63,434 nucleotides of DNA from Bacteroidales bacterium UBA2714 (GTDB taxonomy: Bacteria > Bacteroidota > Bacteroidia > Bacteroidales > P3), in the NCBI GenBank assembly GCA_002354035.1, contig DEKU01000069.1, positions 1 to 63,434 of the forward strand. The letters run 5' to 3'. The translations under genes and the position numbers were made by a program. Below the pieces are notes generated by a model. The model made no database searches. It was given only the letters and a program-made list of their open reading frames with translations, and was not told the DNA's origin. Of this stretch, positions 1 through 8,449 are shown in pieces; position 1 is the stretch's first letter; each line of letters opens with the position of its first letter.

Positions 1-25
1 GCACTTGTAACTGGAATTTAGGATA

Positions 26-60
26 AAAAAATGACCCCGCCGGATATTCCGAAGGGGTCA
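26..60 (-). terminator. Rho-independent terminator
   Basis: Read on the minus strand, GACCCC and GGGGTC close a stem whose inner part (TCGGA / TCCGG, one wobble pair) extends it, followed by seven T residues. It lies 21 bp past the stop of the small ORF at 81-317, so it most likely ends that transcript. Confidence 0.75.
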
Positions 61-80
61 ATGCCATTTCATACCGAGTG

Positions 81-317
81 TTATTCACTCATCCTTACAA
101 GTCTTTTATGGGACAACCAGTGGTGCATCTTGCTTGGATGGTTCTGTCTTAACCAATCCACAAACAAATCACAATCATCGTCGGACAGACGGTTCTTGAT
201 GACAAACAGGGATTGGTGCCGCTCGCCGTCTTGGTCGTGCTCACCGTAATATGATATTGCCCGCTCCAATGTCCAACAGTCGGTGAGGGTGAAATGCCCG
301 TTGTGGCGGATTTGCAA
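81..317 (-). CDS. Small hypothetical protein, possibly 5'-truncated
   Basis: A 78-codon frame whose only available start is a TTG at 317, with no ATG before its last quarter. The product is charged and soluble (many D, E, K, R) and looks like real coding sequence, not a shadow, and a strong terminator follows directly. I do not recognise the family. The start codon falls inside the perfect hairpin at 303-325, so a plausible reading is that this is the 3' part of a longer gene whose 5' end was replaced by the hairpin repeats. It could also be a short intact gene. No signal peptide or membrane segment is visible. Confidence 0.4.
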   Translation of the reverse strand: MQIRHNGHFTLTDCWTLERAISYYGEHDQDGERHQSLFVIKNRLSDDDCDLFVDWLRQNHPSKMHHWLSHKRLVRMSE

Positions 318-385
318 TCCGCCACAGTTGAGAACGGGATTTGCAATCCCAAAGCAAATAGATGCGGGCGGCTAAAGCCGCCCGC
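303..385. repeat. Cluster of three perfect short hairpins
   Basis: Three palindromes sit side by side: 303-325 (10-bp stem, 3-nt loop), 336-350 (6-bp stem) and 364-385 (9-bp stem, TAAA loop). The first two share the core GGATTTGCAATCC. None has a T tract, so they look like REP-type intergenic repeats, not terminators. They lie between the stop of the DMT transporter (410) and the small ORF. Confidence 0.6.
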
Positions 386-409
386 TTCTATTGTGTACCC
401 CATAGTGGG

Positions 410-1405
410 TTAGATGAAAAAGAGGCTTACGCCCGCCACGCTGATGATGGCTCCGAGGATTTGGCGGGGGGTGACGCGCTGGTGGAAGAGCCAGACGGAG
501 GGGGCTATGATAAGAATGGGGGTCAGGGCGAAGAGGGTCTGGGCAATGCCGGTGGAGGTGTACATGGTGGCCAGCAGCGACATGCTGACGCCCACAAAGG
601 GACCGAAGACGGTGGCCCCAAGGACGCACCACATGGCCTTGCGGTCGCGCACGGCGCGGCGCAGCTTGGCCTTGCCGTCGCGCTCAAAGAGCAGCAACAG
701 CGCCACGAAGCCCACCAGCCCCATCGACGCCCGTATCATGGTGGCGGCAAAGGGCATACTGATATAGAGCGGCAGGGGGACAAGAGCCTCGGCGGGCGCG
801 GCGTCGAGGGCATGGCCGGAGGCAAGAATAGAAGCATTGTAGTGTTCAAGCCCTATCTTGCTCAGCACCAATCCAAAGCCCTGGCAGATGCCGGCCACAC
901 TGGCGTAGAACACTCCGCGGCGGGGCAGGCTGAGCTTGAAGTGGGGAACCTGGTGGGGCGAGGCCGAGGACTCGTCGCGACGGGAGAGGATGGAGAGGCC
1001 GATGCCGAAGAGGGTGACGCACATGCCTACGATGGCCAAGGGACGCATCTGCTCGCCAATGAGCAGGCGCCCCATGATGGCGGCGGTGGGGGCAGAGAGG
1101 GTCATGAAGAGCTGGCCGAAGCGCGACCCGATATAGATATAGCCCTGCATGAGGCAGTAGTCGCCAATGACGTAGCCCACCACGCCGCTGAGCAGCAGCC
1201 ACAGCCAGGTGTCGGCATCGGCAAAGCGTGGCCACGGCACACCCATGACCACCCACAGCGTGAGAGCCAGCAACGAGAGGGACATGACCATGCGCACCAC
1301 ATTGAGCGGAAGGGAGCCCATGCGCTTGGACGCCACTTCGGCAAAGAGGGCTGTAACTGTCCACGACACAGCCACAAAGAGGGATATGATTTCTCCGATA
1401 AACAT
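410..1405 (-). CDS. DMT-superfamily (EamA-type) transporter
   Basis: A 331-residue integral membrane protein with about ten hydrophobic segments arranged as two repeats of five, the usual size and plan of EamA-domain drug/metabolite transporters. The second half ends in a hydrophobic helix (GAIISVAGVSLFFI), as is common in the family. I chose the ATG at 1405 because it puts the first membrane helix right at the N-terminus; a GTG eight codons upstream (1429) is the longer option. The middle loop around residues 150-165 is charged and faces the cytoplasm. The substrate cannot be read from sequence. The gene is divergent from the DUF5686 protein at 1718, and the 23-bp inverted repeat at 1471-1493 lies between them. 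Confidence 0.85.
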   Translation of the reverse strand: MFIGEIISLFVAVSWTVTALFAEVASKRMGSLPLNVVRMVMSLSLLALTLWVVMGVPWPRFADADTWLWLLLSGVVGYVIGDYCLMQGYIYIGSRFGQLFMTLSAPTAAIMGRLLIGEQMRPLAIVGMCVTLFGIGLSILSRRDESSASPHQVPHFKLSLPRRGVFYASVAGICQGFGLVLSKIGLEHYNASILASGHALDAAPAEALVPLPLYISMPFAATMIRASMGLVGFVALLLLFERDGKAKLRRAVRDRKAMWCVLGATVFGPFVGVSMSLLATMYTSTGIAQTLFALTPILIIAPSVWLFHQRVTPRQILGAIISVAGVSLFFI

Positions 1406-1470
1406 GGGGGCATAACGCAACCCCGCCACTTTTATTGCATCAGCCGTGATGAGTCTATGTCTGAAAGTGC

Positions 1471-1493
1471 TATTCCTTGGTCGGCAAGGAATA
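1471..1493. promoter_or_regulatory. Inverted repeat between divergent genes
   Basis: TATTCCTTG and CAAGGAATA form a perfect 9-bp inverted repeat around a 5-nt spacer, 65 bp upstream of the DMT transporter start and on the far side of the promoter for the divergent gene. It could be an operator for the transporter gene. No regulator gene is adjacent. Confidence 0.35.
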
Positions 1494-1624
1494 TTTCACG
1501 GCAGACTGGCGAGCGACGAGGTGCGGCAGGAAGCCGACGCCGGTTGCAACCTCCGCCGCACCCGCAAGCAGCATGGTGATTCTTGAATCTTTCATGGGTC
1601 CGCCCTGGGGCTGGCAGAGGGTAT

Positions 1625-1657
1625 TTTGTGGTATGTGGATTTTTTTGTGTATTTTTG
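1625..1657 (+). promoter_or_regulatory. Bacteroidota promoter for the DUF5686 gene
   Basis: The -7 box TATTTTTG (1650-1657) matches TAnnTTTG, and TTTG at 1625-1628 sits 21 bp upstream as a -33 box. The start codon at 1718 lies about 60 bp downstream. Confidence 0.7.
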
Positions 1658-1717
1658 CACCCGCTTATGATCAGTTTTGCTCGACGGTTACGACTTGGAT
1701 GTGAACGGGATGACCGA

Positions 1718-4270
1718 ATGTCCAGACATGTTATTTTGTTGGCGTTATTCATGCTGATGCCGGTGGCTGCGGCGCTGGGCCAGACGAGGGGTTTCCCCGT
1801 GTCGGGCACGGTGGTGGACCGCGTCAGCGGCGAGCCGCTGGCTTTTGTGCAGATTGCCATCCCCGGCACAAGGTACGGCACTGTGTCGGACATAGAGGGG
1901 CGTTTCGACCTGAGTGTGACGGCAACGGACACCGTGTTGCAGTTCCGTATGGTGGGCTACAGGCCTCAGACCGTGTCGCTCAAAAAGCGCGGCCTGCGCC
2001 GCCTGAAGGTTGCCATGGAGCCCGACGTGAAAACGCTCCAGGCCGTGAACGTCACCGCCCAGCGTGGCAGCGGACGCTACAGTAGGCGCAACAACCCCGC
2101 CGTGGAGCTGGTGCGCAAGGTGATTGCCCACAAGGATCAGACGGACCTGACGCGGAACGGCACGTTCAGCCGACGGGTGTTCGAGAAACTGAACATGTGT
2201 CTGGACCAGTTCCACCCCGATTTTGAACATCACTCATTCTGGAAGCACTTCCAGTTTGTGGAGAAGTATATTGACCGCGCCGAGTTCGACAATGCCGAGA
2301 TACTGCATTTCTCCATCCACGAGCGGATGCAGACACAAAACTGCAAGGGGGGAAGCATGCGCACCCTGACCACCGCCAACCGCGCCGACGGTGTGGATGC
2401 CAACGTGACACAGGAGGGCTGGAACGACGACCTGGATGCCCTCTTCCCCACGGTGGATATTTTTGCGAACGAGATACCGCTGATGTCGGTGCGGTTTGTG
2501 AGCCCGCTGTCGTCGGTGCTGGCCACCACCTTCTACCACTATTTTATAACGGACACCGTGGAAGTGGACAGTGTGCGGTGCATCGAGTTGTCGTTTGTGC
2601 CGGCCACCAAAGGGAATTTCGGCTTTGTGGGTACGATGTATGTGGTGGCTGACAGCAGCTATGGCATAAAGGGATTCTCGCTGCGTGTGCCCGAGGCGGT
2701 GGATCTCAACTTTGCCCGCGACCTGAATGTGGTGCAGTCGTTTGAACTCGACTCGGCCGGACACTACCGCCCCACACGCACCGACACCTATGGCCGTTTC
2801 TATATCGGGAAACGGCTGCGCCAAATCTATGCCCACAAGATGCAGCTTTACTACGACTACAGTTTCGACACTCTTCTCCCCCAGCCCGACAGCCTGTTTA
2901 CCCCCATGTCGTCGCGCGCCGAGTTGCCCAATGCCCACCACGTGATGCGGCGGGAGTGGAACGCCCGCCGTCCCGTAGAACTCACCCTGGCCGAAACATT
3001 CCTGGACAGCATGCGCTACGAGCTGATGCGCATCCCCTCGGTCCGCTACACCATCAAGACGGTGGAAATTCTTTTCACCGGCTATATCCCCACCCGCTCC
3101 AAACGGGACAGCAGCCGGTTCGACTTCGGCCCCATCTATAATTTCGTCAGCCACAACGGCACCGAAGGGCTGCGCCTCAGACTGGGCGGCATGACCACCG
3201 CGCGGCTCAATGCCCGCAACTTTGCCGATGGCTACGTGGCCTATGGATTTAAGGACAAACGAGTCAAATTCAACCTGAACCTTATCCACACCTTTGCGCC
3301 CAAGCGCCGTTTTGCACGCGAAAGCCCACAAGGGTATATCTGTCTCCATGCGGGGTACGACATCGAGTCGCCCGGACTCTCGTTCGACCAATACGACCGC
3401 GACAACATTCTCATGTGGACCAACAAAGAGGTGCCCGCCCAATATGTAGCCGACATCCAGCTGCGCTTGCGCCAGCAATGGCCCGACTTTATAGGCATCG
3501 ACACCTGGGTCGGTGCTCAGGACATCCGTCCCACCGGGCTGCTTAACTACTACCGCATCACTCCTGACGGCACCGAAAGGGTGGACAACATCTTCTACGC
3601 CCAATGGGCCACCACTCTCAGTTTCTCGCCCACCACGCTGTCCCGCAGTGGCCGTTCGGGCGAAAGCTCGATGCTGAACCTGACCGGCAACGCCACATCC
3701 ATCTCGCTGAGCCACGAGATGGGACTGCTGGATGGTTTCTACTATAACCGCTCCACATTCAACATGTTCGGGAGACTTTGGTTTGCCGCCTTCGGGTTTC
3801 TGGACGTGCGGATGCAAGGCGGCATTGTGTGGAACCGGGTGCCGATGCCCAAACTGTTTGTCCCCAACGGAAACAGCAGCACCTTCATGTCCGAGAACTC
3901 GTTCAACACCATGCGCCCCATGGAGTTCATCACCGACCGATATGCCGCCCTCCATGCCACCTACCACATGAAAGGCCTTATCCTCAACCATATCCCCCTC
4001 ATCAAAGAGCTGAAGCTGCGCGAAGTGTTGGGATTCAATATACTGTACGGAGGCATGTCCGAGGAGAACGACCCCGCCTATGGCCACTCTGGTCTCTACT
4101 TGCTCCCTGCTGGAGCCAACTTCCTCACCAACACTCCATACATGGAATACAGCATCGGCATTGAAAATATCCTCAAGCTGATCCGCATCGACTATGTGCG
4201 TCGGCTCACCTACCTTGACGACGGGGCCTCACCCCATGCCATCAAGGTGTGCCTGCAATTCACCATGTGA
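1718..4270 (+). CDS. DUF5686 outer-membrane protein with CarboxypepD_reg domain
   Basis: An 850-residue exported protein. The start at 1718 gives a clean signal peptide (MSRHVILLALFMLMPVAA); the open frame runs 45 codons further upstream but crosses the promoter. Residues about 27-110 form a carboxypeptidase-regulatory-like beta sandwich (SGTVVDRVSGEPLAFVQIAI, then EGRFDLSV), the plug-like module found at the N-terminus of many Bacteroidota surface proteins. The remainder matches DUF5686, with alternating polar/apolar strands and a terminal strand ending in F-T-M, as expected for an outer-membrane barrel. The function of DUF5686 proteins is not established. It is a single-gene unit with its own promoter. 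Confidence 0.85.
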   Translation: MSRHVILLALFMLMPVAAALGQTRGFPVSGTVVDRVSGEPLAFVQIAIPGTRYGTVSDIEGRFDLSVTATDTVLQFRMVGYRPQTVSLKKRGLRRLKVAMEPDVKTLQAVNVTAQRGSGRYSRRNNPAVELVRKVIAHKDQTDLTRNGTFSRRVFEKLNMCLDQFHPDFEHHSFWKHFQFVEKYIDRAEFDNAEILHFSIHERMQTQNCKGGSMRTLTTANRADGVDANVTQEGWNDDLDALFPTVDIFANEIPLMSVRFVSPLSSVLATTFYHYFITDTVEVDSVRCIELSFVPATKGNFGFVGTMYVVADSSYGIKGFSLRVPEAVDLNFARDLNVVQSFELDSAGHYRPTRTDTYGRFYIGKRLRQIYAHKMQLYYDYSFDTLLPQPDSLFTPMSSRAELPNAHHVMRREWNARRPVELTLAETFLDSMRYELMRIPSVRYTIKTVEILFTGYIPTRSKRDSSRFDFGPIYNFVSHNGTEGLRLRLGGMTTARLNARNFADGYVAYGFKDKRVKFNLNLIHTFAPKRRFARESPQGYICLHAGYDIESPGLSFDQYDRDNILMWTNKEVPAQYVADIQLRLRQQWPDFIGIDTWVGAQDIRPTGLLNYYRITPDGTERVDNIFYAQWATTLSFSPTTLSRSGRSGESSMLNLTGNATSISLSHEMGLLDGFYYNRSTFNMFGRLWFAAFGFLDVRMQGGIVWNRVPMPKLFVPNGNSSTFMSENSFNTMRPMEFITDRYAALHATYHMKGLILNHIPLIKELKLREVLGFNILYGGMSEENDPAYGHSGLYLLPAGANFLTNTPYMEYSIGIENILKLIRIDYVRRLTYLDDGASPHAIKVCLQFTM

Positions 4271-4378
4271 GCGTACTTAAACAGACGTTCCGCTGCCGGA
4301 GGAATGTGTTTTTACGGTCTTTATGTCGCGTCCCTATAGGGACACGTGCCTTGGATCCGGTTAGGATGTGAGGGTACA

Positions 4379-4413
4379 AAAAAAGCGCATCCCTCTTCAG
4401 GGTGCGCTTTTGT
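4379..4413. terminator. Bidirectional terminator between convergent genes
   Basis: AAAAGCGCA pairs with TGCGCTTTT, extended by CCC/GGG with one bulged T, around a TCTTCA loop. On the minus strand seven T residues follow, so it ends the aldolase transcript; on the plus strand it has a short T4 tail and may also stop the DUF5686 gene. A second palindrome (GTCCCTATAGGGAC, 4331-4344) lies just to its left. Confidence 0.75.
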
Positions 4414-4432
4414 GTGGTATGCTGCTGTGAGG

Positions 4433-5431
4433 TCAGAGCTTGTTGTTGCTGCCGAGGACGTTGACGATTTTGTGGATGTACATCTTCTTCATGCTCTCGC
4501 GGGCAGGTTTGAGGTACTGGCGGGGGTCGAAGTGGTCGGGATGCTCAGCCAGGTGTTTGCGGATGGCGGCGGTCATGGCCAGGCGGCTGTCGCTGTCGAT
4601 GTTAATCTTGCAGACGGCGCTCTTGGCGGCTTTGCGCAGCTGCTCCTCGGGGATGCCCACGGCGGCTTTGAGTGCGCCTCCATAGGCGTTGATGGTGTCC
4701 ACCTCGTCCTGGGGCACAGAGCTGGAGCCGTGGAGCACGATGGGGAAGCCGGGCAGTTTCTTCTCGATGGCTTCGAGCACGTCGAAGGCTAAGGGAGGAG
4801 GCACGAGGCGACCGGTCTGTGGGTCGACTGTACACTGCTCGGGTTTGAATTTATAGGCGCCATGGCTGGTGCCGATGCTGATGGCCAAGGAGTCGCAGCC
4901 GGTGCGGGTGGCGAAATCAATGACTTCTTCGGGTTTGGTGTAGTGGCTCACCTCGGACGACACTTCGTCCTCGACACCAGCCAGCACGCCGAGTTCGCAC
5001 TCGACGGTGACGTCGTACTTGTGGGCATATTCCACCACCTGGCGGGAAATCTTGATGTTCTCTTCGTAGGGCAGGGCGCTGCCGTCGTACATCACGCTGC
5101 TGAAGCCCATGTCAATGCAGCTCTTGCAGGTTTCGAAGCTGTCGCCGTGGTCGAGGTGCAGCACAATCTGGGGGTTGGGGCAGCCCAGCTCTTTGGCGTA
5201 AGCCACAGCACCCTCGGCCATGTAGCGCAGGAGGGTCTGGTTGGCATAGTCGCGGGCACCCTTGCTGACTTGCAGGATGACGGGGCTTTTGGTCTCGACG
5301 GCGGCCTGGATGATGGCCTGCATCTGCTCCATATTGTTGAAGTTGAAAGCGGGGATGGCATAGCCGCCGTCCACTGCCTTGGCGAACATAGCGCGGGTGT
5401 TCACCAGTCCTAATGATTTGTAATCTACCAT
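4433..5431 (-). CDS. fba: Class II fructose-1,6-bisphosphate aldolase
   Basis: A 332-residue cytosolic zinc enzyme that interconverts fructose 1,6-bisphosphate with dihydroxyacetone phosphate and glyceraldehyde 3-phosphate in glycolysis and gluconeogenesis. The class II signature IVLHLDHGDS (residues about 87-96) carries the metal and catalytic His/Asp residues; later VECELG and the glycine-rich phosphate-binding segments (IGTSHG, VLHGSSS) are in the expected order. Length is normal for the class IIB form. It has its own promoter (5490-5519) and terminator (4379-4413), so it is a monocistronic unit although ispE lies just upstream on the same strand. Confidence 0.95.
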   Translation of the reverse strand: MVDYKSLGLVNTRAMFAKAVDGGYAIPAFNFNNMEQMQAIIQAAVETKSPVILQVSKGARDYANQTLLRYMAEGAVAYAKELGCPNPQIVLHLDHGDSFETCKSCIDMGFSSVMYDGSALPYEENIKISRQVVEYAHKYDVTVECELGVLAGVEDEVSSEVSHYTKPEEVIDFATRTGCDSLAISIGTSHGAYKFKPEQCTVDPQTGRLVPPPLAFDVLEAIEKKLPGFPIVLHGSSSVPQDEVDTINAYGGALKAAVGIPEEQLRKAAKSAVCKINIDSDSRLAMTAAIRKHLAEHPDHFDPRQYLKPARESMKKMYIHKIVNVLGSNNKL

Positions 5432-5489
5432 ATTGTTGAGTTTTTGATATTTGATATTGAACGTTTGTTTACTAAGCCGAACGATGGTG

Positions 5490-5519
5490 CAAAAATACTA
5501 AAAATATTTAATATCGCAA
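5490..5519 (-). promoter_or_regulatory. Bacteroidota promoter for fba
   Basis: On the minus strand TATTTTTG (5497 to 5490) is the -7 box and TTG (5519 to 5517) the -33 box, 19 bp apart. The start codon is about 60 bp further on. The -33 box touches the ispE stop codon. Confidence 0.75.
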
Positions 5520-5521
5520 GA

Positions 5522-6313
5522 TTATTTTTCGAAGAGACCAAACACGGCGGCTCCGCTACCGGTCATGCTGGCATATAGAGCACCGCGGCGGTACATATCC
5601 TGCTTGAGGGCAGCGATGGCCGGATGGGCTGGAAATACCGAGGTTTCGAAGTCGTTGGTGATAAGGTGGCGCCACTCGGCTATGGGCTGAAGGACAGCAG
5701 AGGGCAGATGTGGCCTACTGCCGCCGAGGAGCCGAAGGCCGGCATAGGCCTCGCGGGTGTTGACATGTTCGTCAGGGGGGATTTCGATGACGATGTCGAA
5801 GGCCGAGAGGTCAATGTCGATGGGTTGGAGGCAGTCGCCGATGCCGGTGGCGAAGGCGGGCCGGTTCTGGATGAAGAAGGCACAGTCGGCTCCCAGTCGG
5901 GCCGCCCGCTGTTCAAGCCCTTCAATGGTCAGCCCGAGGGAGAAGAGTTGGTTGAGCATTTTGAGGGTGAAGGCGGCGTCGCTGCTGCCACCGCCCAGCC
6001 CGGCTCCGAAGGGGATGCATTTGTGAAGACGGATGGCTACAGAGGGAATGCCGAACTCCTCTTGCAGCAGCCGGTAGGCCCGCATGCAGAGGTTGTCGTC
6101 CGGAGCATTGTCCAGCGCAATGCCGTCCTGCGTCATGGTGGTCTCGCCGTCGGGCTGGAGAGCTATTTCCAACTCGTCGGCCAGCTGGGCCACGGGCAGG
6201 AAGATGGTTTCGAGGTCGTGGTAGCCGTCAGGCCGTTTGCCGACCACATGGAGGCCGAGGTTAATCTTGCAGTTTGGGCGACTCTTGAGCCGGGGTGTCG
6301 GCGAGGTGTTCAT
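5522..6313 (-). CDS. ispE: 4-diphosphocytidyl-2-C-methyl-D-erythritol kinase
   Basis: A 263-residue GHMP-family kinase that phosphorylates CDP-methylerythritol in the MEP route to isoprenoids. The N-terminus has the family strand with K and N (CKINLGLHVVG), the ATP-binding GHMP loop is GAGLGGGSSDAA (about residues 96-107), and the C-terminal glycine motif is MTGSGAAVFGLF. Length is usual, slightly short. The start at 6313 lies 53 bp inside the 3' end of phoH in another frame; no later ATG precedes the conserved CKINLGL strand, so this long overlap appears genuine and suggests translational coupling to phoH. Confidence 0.93.
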   Translation of the reverse strand: MNTSPTPRLKSRPNCKINLGLHVVGKRPDGYHDLETIFLPVAQLADELEIALQPDGETTMTQDGIALDNAPDDNLCMRAYRLLQEEFGIPSVAIRLHKCIPFGAGLGGGSSDAAFTLKMLNQLFSLGLTIEGLEQRAARLGADCAFFIQNRPAFATGIGDCLQPIDIDLSAFDIVIEIPPDEHVNTREAYAGLRLLGGSRPHLPSAVLQPIAEWRHLITNDFETSVFPAHPAIAALKQDMYRRGALYASMTGSGAAVFGLFEK

Positions 6314-7247
6314 AGGCGCGGATGATTTTGGTGACGAGACTGTGGCGTATCACATCCGTGTTGTCGAGACGGATGATGGAGATGCCTTTTATATTGTCGA
6401 GAATGCCCAGGGCTTGCACGAGACCCGACTGCTGATGGCGGGGGAGGTCTATCTGGGTGATGTCGCCCGTGATGACGAACTTGGCGTTGCGGCCCATGCG
6501 GGTGAGGAACATCTTAAGCTGGGCGGAGGTGGCGTTCTGGGCCTCGTCAAGGATGACGAAAGCGTTGTCGAGGGTGCGGCCACGCATGAACGCCAACGGG
6601 GCAATCTCGATGGTGTTGTCCTCCCAGTAGGAAAGGAGTTTCTGCTGCGGTATCATGTCGCGCAGGGCATCGTAGAGGGGCTGGAGATAAGGGTCAAGCT
6701 TGTCGCGCAGGTCGCCAGGCAGGAAACCCAGGTTCTCACCTGCCTCGACAGCAGGACGGGTGAGGATGATGCGGCGGATTTCCTTGTTTTTTAGAGCCCG
6801 GACGGCTAAGGCCACGGCGGTGTAGGTCTTGCCGGTGCCAGCGGGGCCGATGGCGAAAACCATGTCGTTCTCCTTTACGGCACGCACCAGCCGCTGCTGG
6901 TTGGGCGTTCGGGCCCGCACCAGCAGGCCGTTGCGGCCATGGACAAGAATCTCGTCATTGGTCTCGGCCTCGGGGGTGGACCCCCCATTCTCAAAAATCT
7001 GCATGATGACGTTCTCGTTCAGACGGCCCACCTTGTCGTAGTAGGTCTTCATGGCCTGCAACTTCCCCTCGAAATGGTTGATATCATCAGGGCTGCCCAC
7101 CACTTTCAACATGTCGCCGCGCACAATGATTTTCAGTTTGGGAAACAGTATGCGGACAAAGTCGAGTATCTTGTCGTTATCGCCCCAAAAGCGTGTGTAG
7201 TCAATCTCTTCGAGCGACAATATTTTTTCTGTAACGGGTTCTTCCAT
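6261..7247 (-). CDS. phoH: PhoH family P-loop ATPase
   Basis: A 328-residue cytosolic protein with the PhoH plan: an N-terminal KH-like region (FPKLKIIVRGDMLKVVG), then an RNA-helicase-like ATPase with Walker A AIGPAGTGKTYT, the conserved TRPAVEAGENLGFLPGDL segment and Walker B FVILDEAQNA. PhoH-like proteins (including YbeZ) are linked to RNA metabolism and ribosome maturation; the precise role here is inferred from family. The open frame starts far upstream, but the family N-terminus and the promoter at 7252-7259 place the start at 7247. The 3' end overlaps ispE by 53 bp. Confidence 0.93.
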   Translation of the reverse strand: MEEPVTEKILSLEEIDYTRFWGDNDKILDFVRILFPKLKIIVRGDMLKVVGSPDDINHFEGKLQAMKTYYDKVGRLNENVIMQIFENGGSTPEAETNDEILVHGRNGLLVRARTPNQQRLVRAVKENDMVFAIGPAGTGKTYTAVALAVRALKNKEIRRIILTRPAVEAGENLGFLPGDLRDKLDPYLQPLYDALRDMIPQQKLLSYWEDNTIEIAPLAFMRGRTLDNAFVILDEAQNATSAQLKMFLTRMGRNAKFVITGDITQIDLPRHQQSGLVQALGILDNIKGISIIRLDNTDVIRHSLVTKIIRAYEHLADTPAQESPKLQD

Positions 7248-7251
7248 GATG

Positions 7252-7259
7252 CAAAGGTA
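7252..7259 (-). promoter_or_regulatory. -7 box for phoH, possibly leaderless
   Basis: TACCTTTG on the minus strand fits TAnnTTTG but ends only five bases before the phoH ATG at 7247. If used, transcription would begin at or within a base or two of the start codon. A -33 box is not clear. Confidence 0.5.
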
Positions 7260-7302
7260 CAAAAGTTTTGTTACATGGAGGCGATTATTGAAAAAAAATG
7301 TG

Positions 7303-7310
7303 TATTTTTG
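7303..7310 (+). promoter_or_regulatory. -7 box for the ROK kinase gene
   Basis: TATTTTTG matches the Bacteroidota -7 consensus and lies 35 bp before the start at 7345. The upstream -33 box is weak. It is divergent from the phoH promoter 45 bp away. Confidence 0.6.
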
Positions 7311-7344
7311 CATTCCATTGTAAAACAAAAAACGCAACACGAAT

Positions 7345-8355
7345 ATGCAAAATTCATACGCTATCGGAATTGACATCGGAGGCACTAATACCGACATCGG
7401 ATTGGTAAGAGACGACTCTAAAATCGTATCACGCAGCAGCATCCCCACCAGCAACTACTCTGCCTTGGAGCCCTACGTGGCCGACATCATGGACCAAATC
7501 AGTGCCATGGTGGCCAAAGGCGACCCCGAGAAAGGCGTGGCCTCGATCGGGCTGAACGAACTCACAGGCATCGGCATTGGCGCTCCCAACGGCAACTTCT
7601 ATACAGGCTGTGTTGAGTGGGCCCCCAACCTGACCATCCGTGGGCTGCTGAATTTCGAGGAGGAATTCCACAAATATGTCTCCATCCCCGTGGTGCTGAG
7701 CAACGATGCCAACGCCGCCGCCTATGGCGAATACGTCTACGGCGGAGCCAAAGGGATGGACCATTTCATCATGATCACCCTCGGCACGGGCGTGGGCAGC
7801 GGCATCGTAGTGGACGGCAAGCTGGTTCACGGCTCCACCGGCACGGCTGGCGAGCTTGGCCATAACATCCTCATCCCCGGAGGCCGCCGCTGCAGCTGTG
7901 GGCGCAAAGGCTGCCTGGAAGCCTACACTTCCGCCCGAGGCATCGTGCAGACATACGTCGAACTGCGCAAAGAGAAAGGCACTCCCGCCGAGGCAAGCCA
8001 CATGGACGGCTGGATTAAAGCCGACATCGACGACAAGGACATCACCTGCAAGATGATTGGCGATGCCGCCAACGCCGGCGACACCCTCGCCAAAGAAACC
8101 TACCGCATGGTGGGCGAGTGGCTCGGACTGGCCTGTGCCAACGCCTGCACCTTCTCGGCTCCGCAAGCCATCTTCCTCATGGGTGGCCCCACCAAAGTGG
8201 GCGACCCCCTTCTGATTCCCCTGAAAGAGTCGTTCGAGGCCAATCTGCTGAATATCTATAAAGGCAAGTGCGAGATACACATGTCGCAGCTTGCGGCCAA
8301 CGAAGTGGCCATACTCGGCGCCGCCGCCCTCATCAGGCTGAAAAGTTCAAGGTAG
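7345..8355 (+). CDS. ROK family sugar kinase (probable glucokinase)
   Basis: A 336-residue ROK protein. The N-terminal phosphate loop is GIDIGGTNTDIG (residues about 8-19), the catalytic region holds LSNDANAAAYGE with the Asp base, GTGVGSGIV is the second ATP-binding loop, and the structural zinc site is CSCGRKGCLEAY with the GELGH histidine just before it. These features fit glucokinase-type ROK enzymes that phosphorylate glucose or a related hexose. No DNA-binding domain precedes the kinase, so it is an enzyme, not a ROK repressor. The downstream GH92 mannosidase suggests a role in hexose use, but they are 94 bp apart and co-transcription is only likely. Confidence 0.88.
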   Translation: MQNSYAIGIDIGGTNTDIGLVRDDSKIVSRSSIPTSNYSALEPYVADIMDQISAMVAKGDPEKGVASIGLNELTGIGIGAPNGNFYTGCVEWAPNLTIRGLLNFEEEFHKYVSIPVVLSNDANAAAYGEYVYGGAKGMDHFIMITLGTGVGSGIVVDGKLVHGSTGTAGELGHNILIPGGRRCSCGRKGCLEAYTSARGIVQTYVELRKEKGTPAEASHMDGWIKADIDDKDITCKMIGDAANAGDTLAKETYRMVGEWLGLACANACTFSAPQAIFLMGGPTKVGDPLLIPLKESFEANLLNIYKGKCEIHMSQLAANEVAILGAAALIRLKSSR

Positions 8356-8449
8356 ACGTCGCACCGCAGAAGGTTAGTTGAAGTTTCGACGCCTGTGCGG
8401 CGGCACTTCCCTTGTCCATTCTTATCCCAACACCAAACAATATTGCAAA

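Noticed and set aside
362..1579. A 405-codon plus-strand open frame
   Set aside because: It is antisense to the DMT transporter, is rich in G, H, A and E as expected of a GC-driven shadow frame, and has no promoter or family pattern.
2234..4087. A 617-codon minus-strand open frame
   Set aside because: Shadow of the DUF5686 gene on the other strand, which has signal peptide, promoter and domains.
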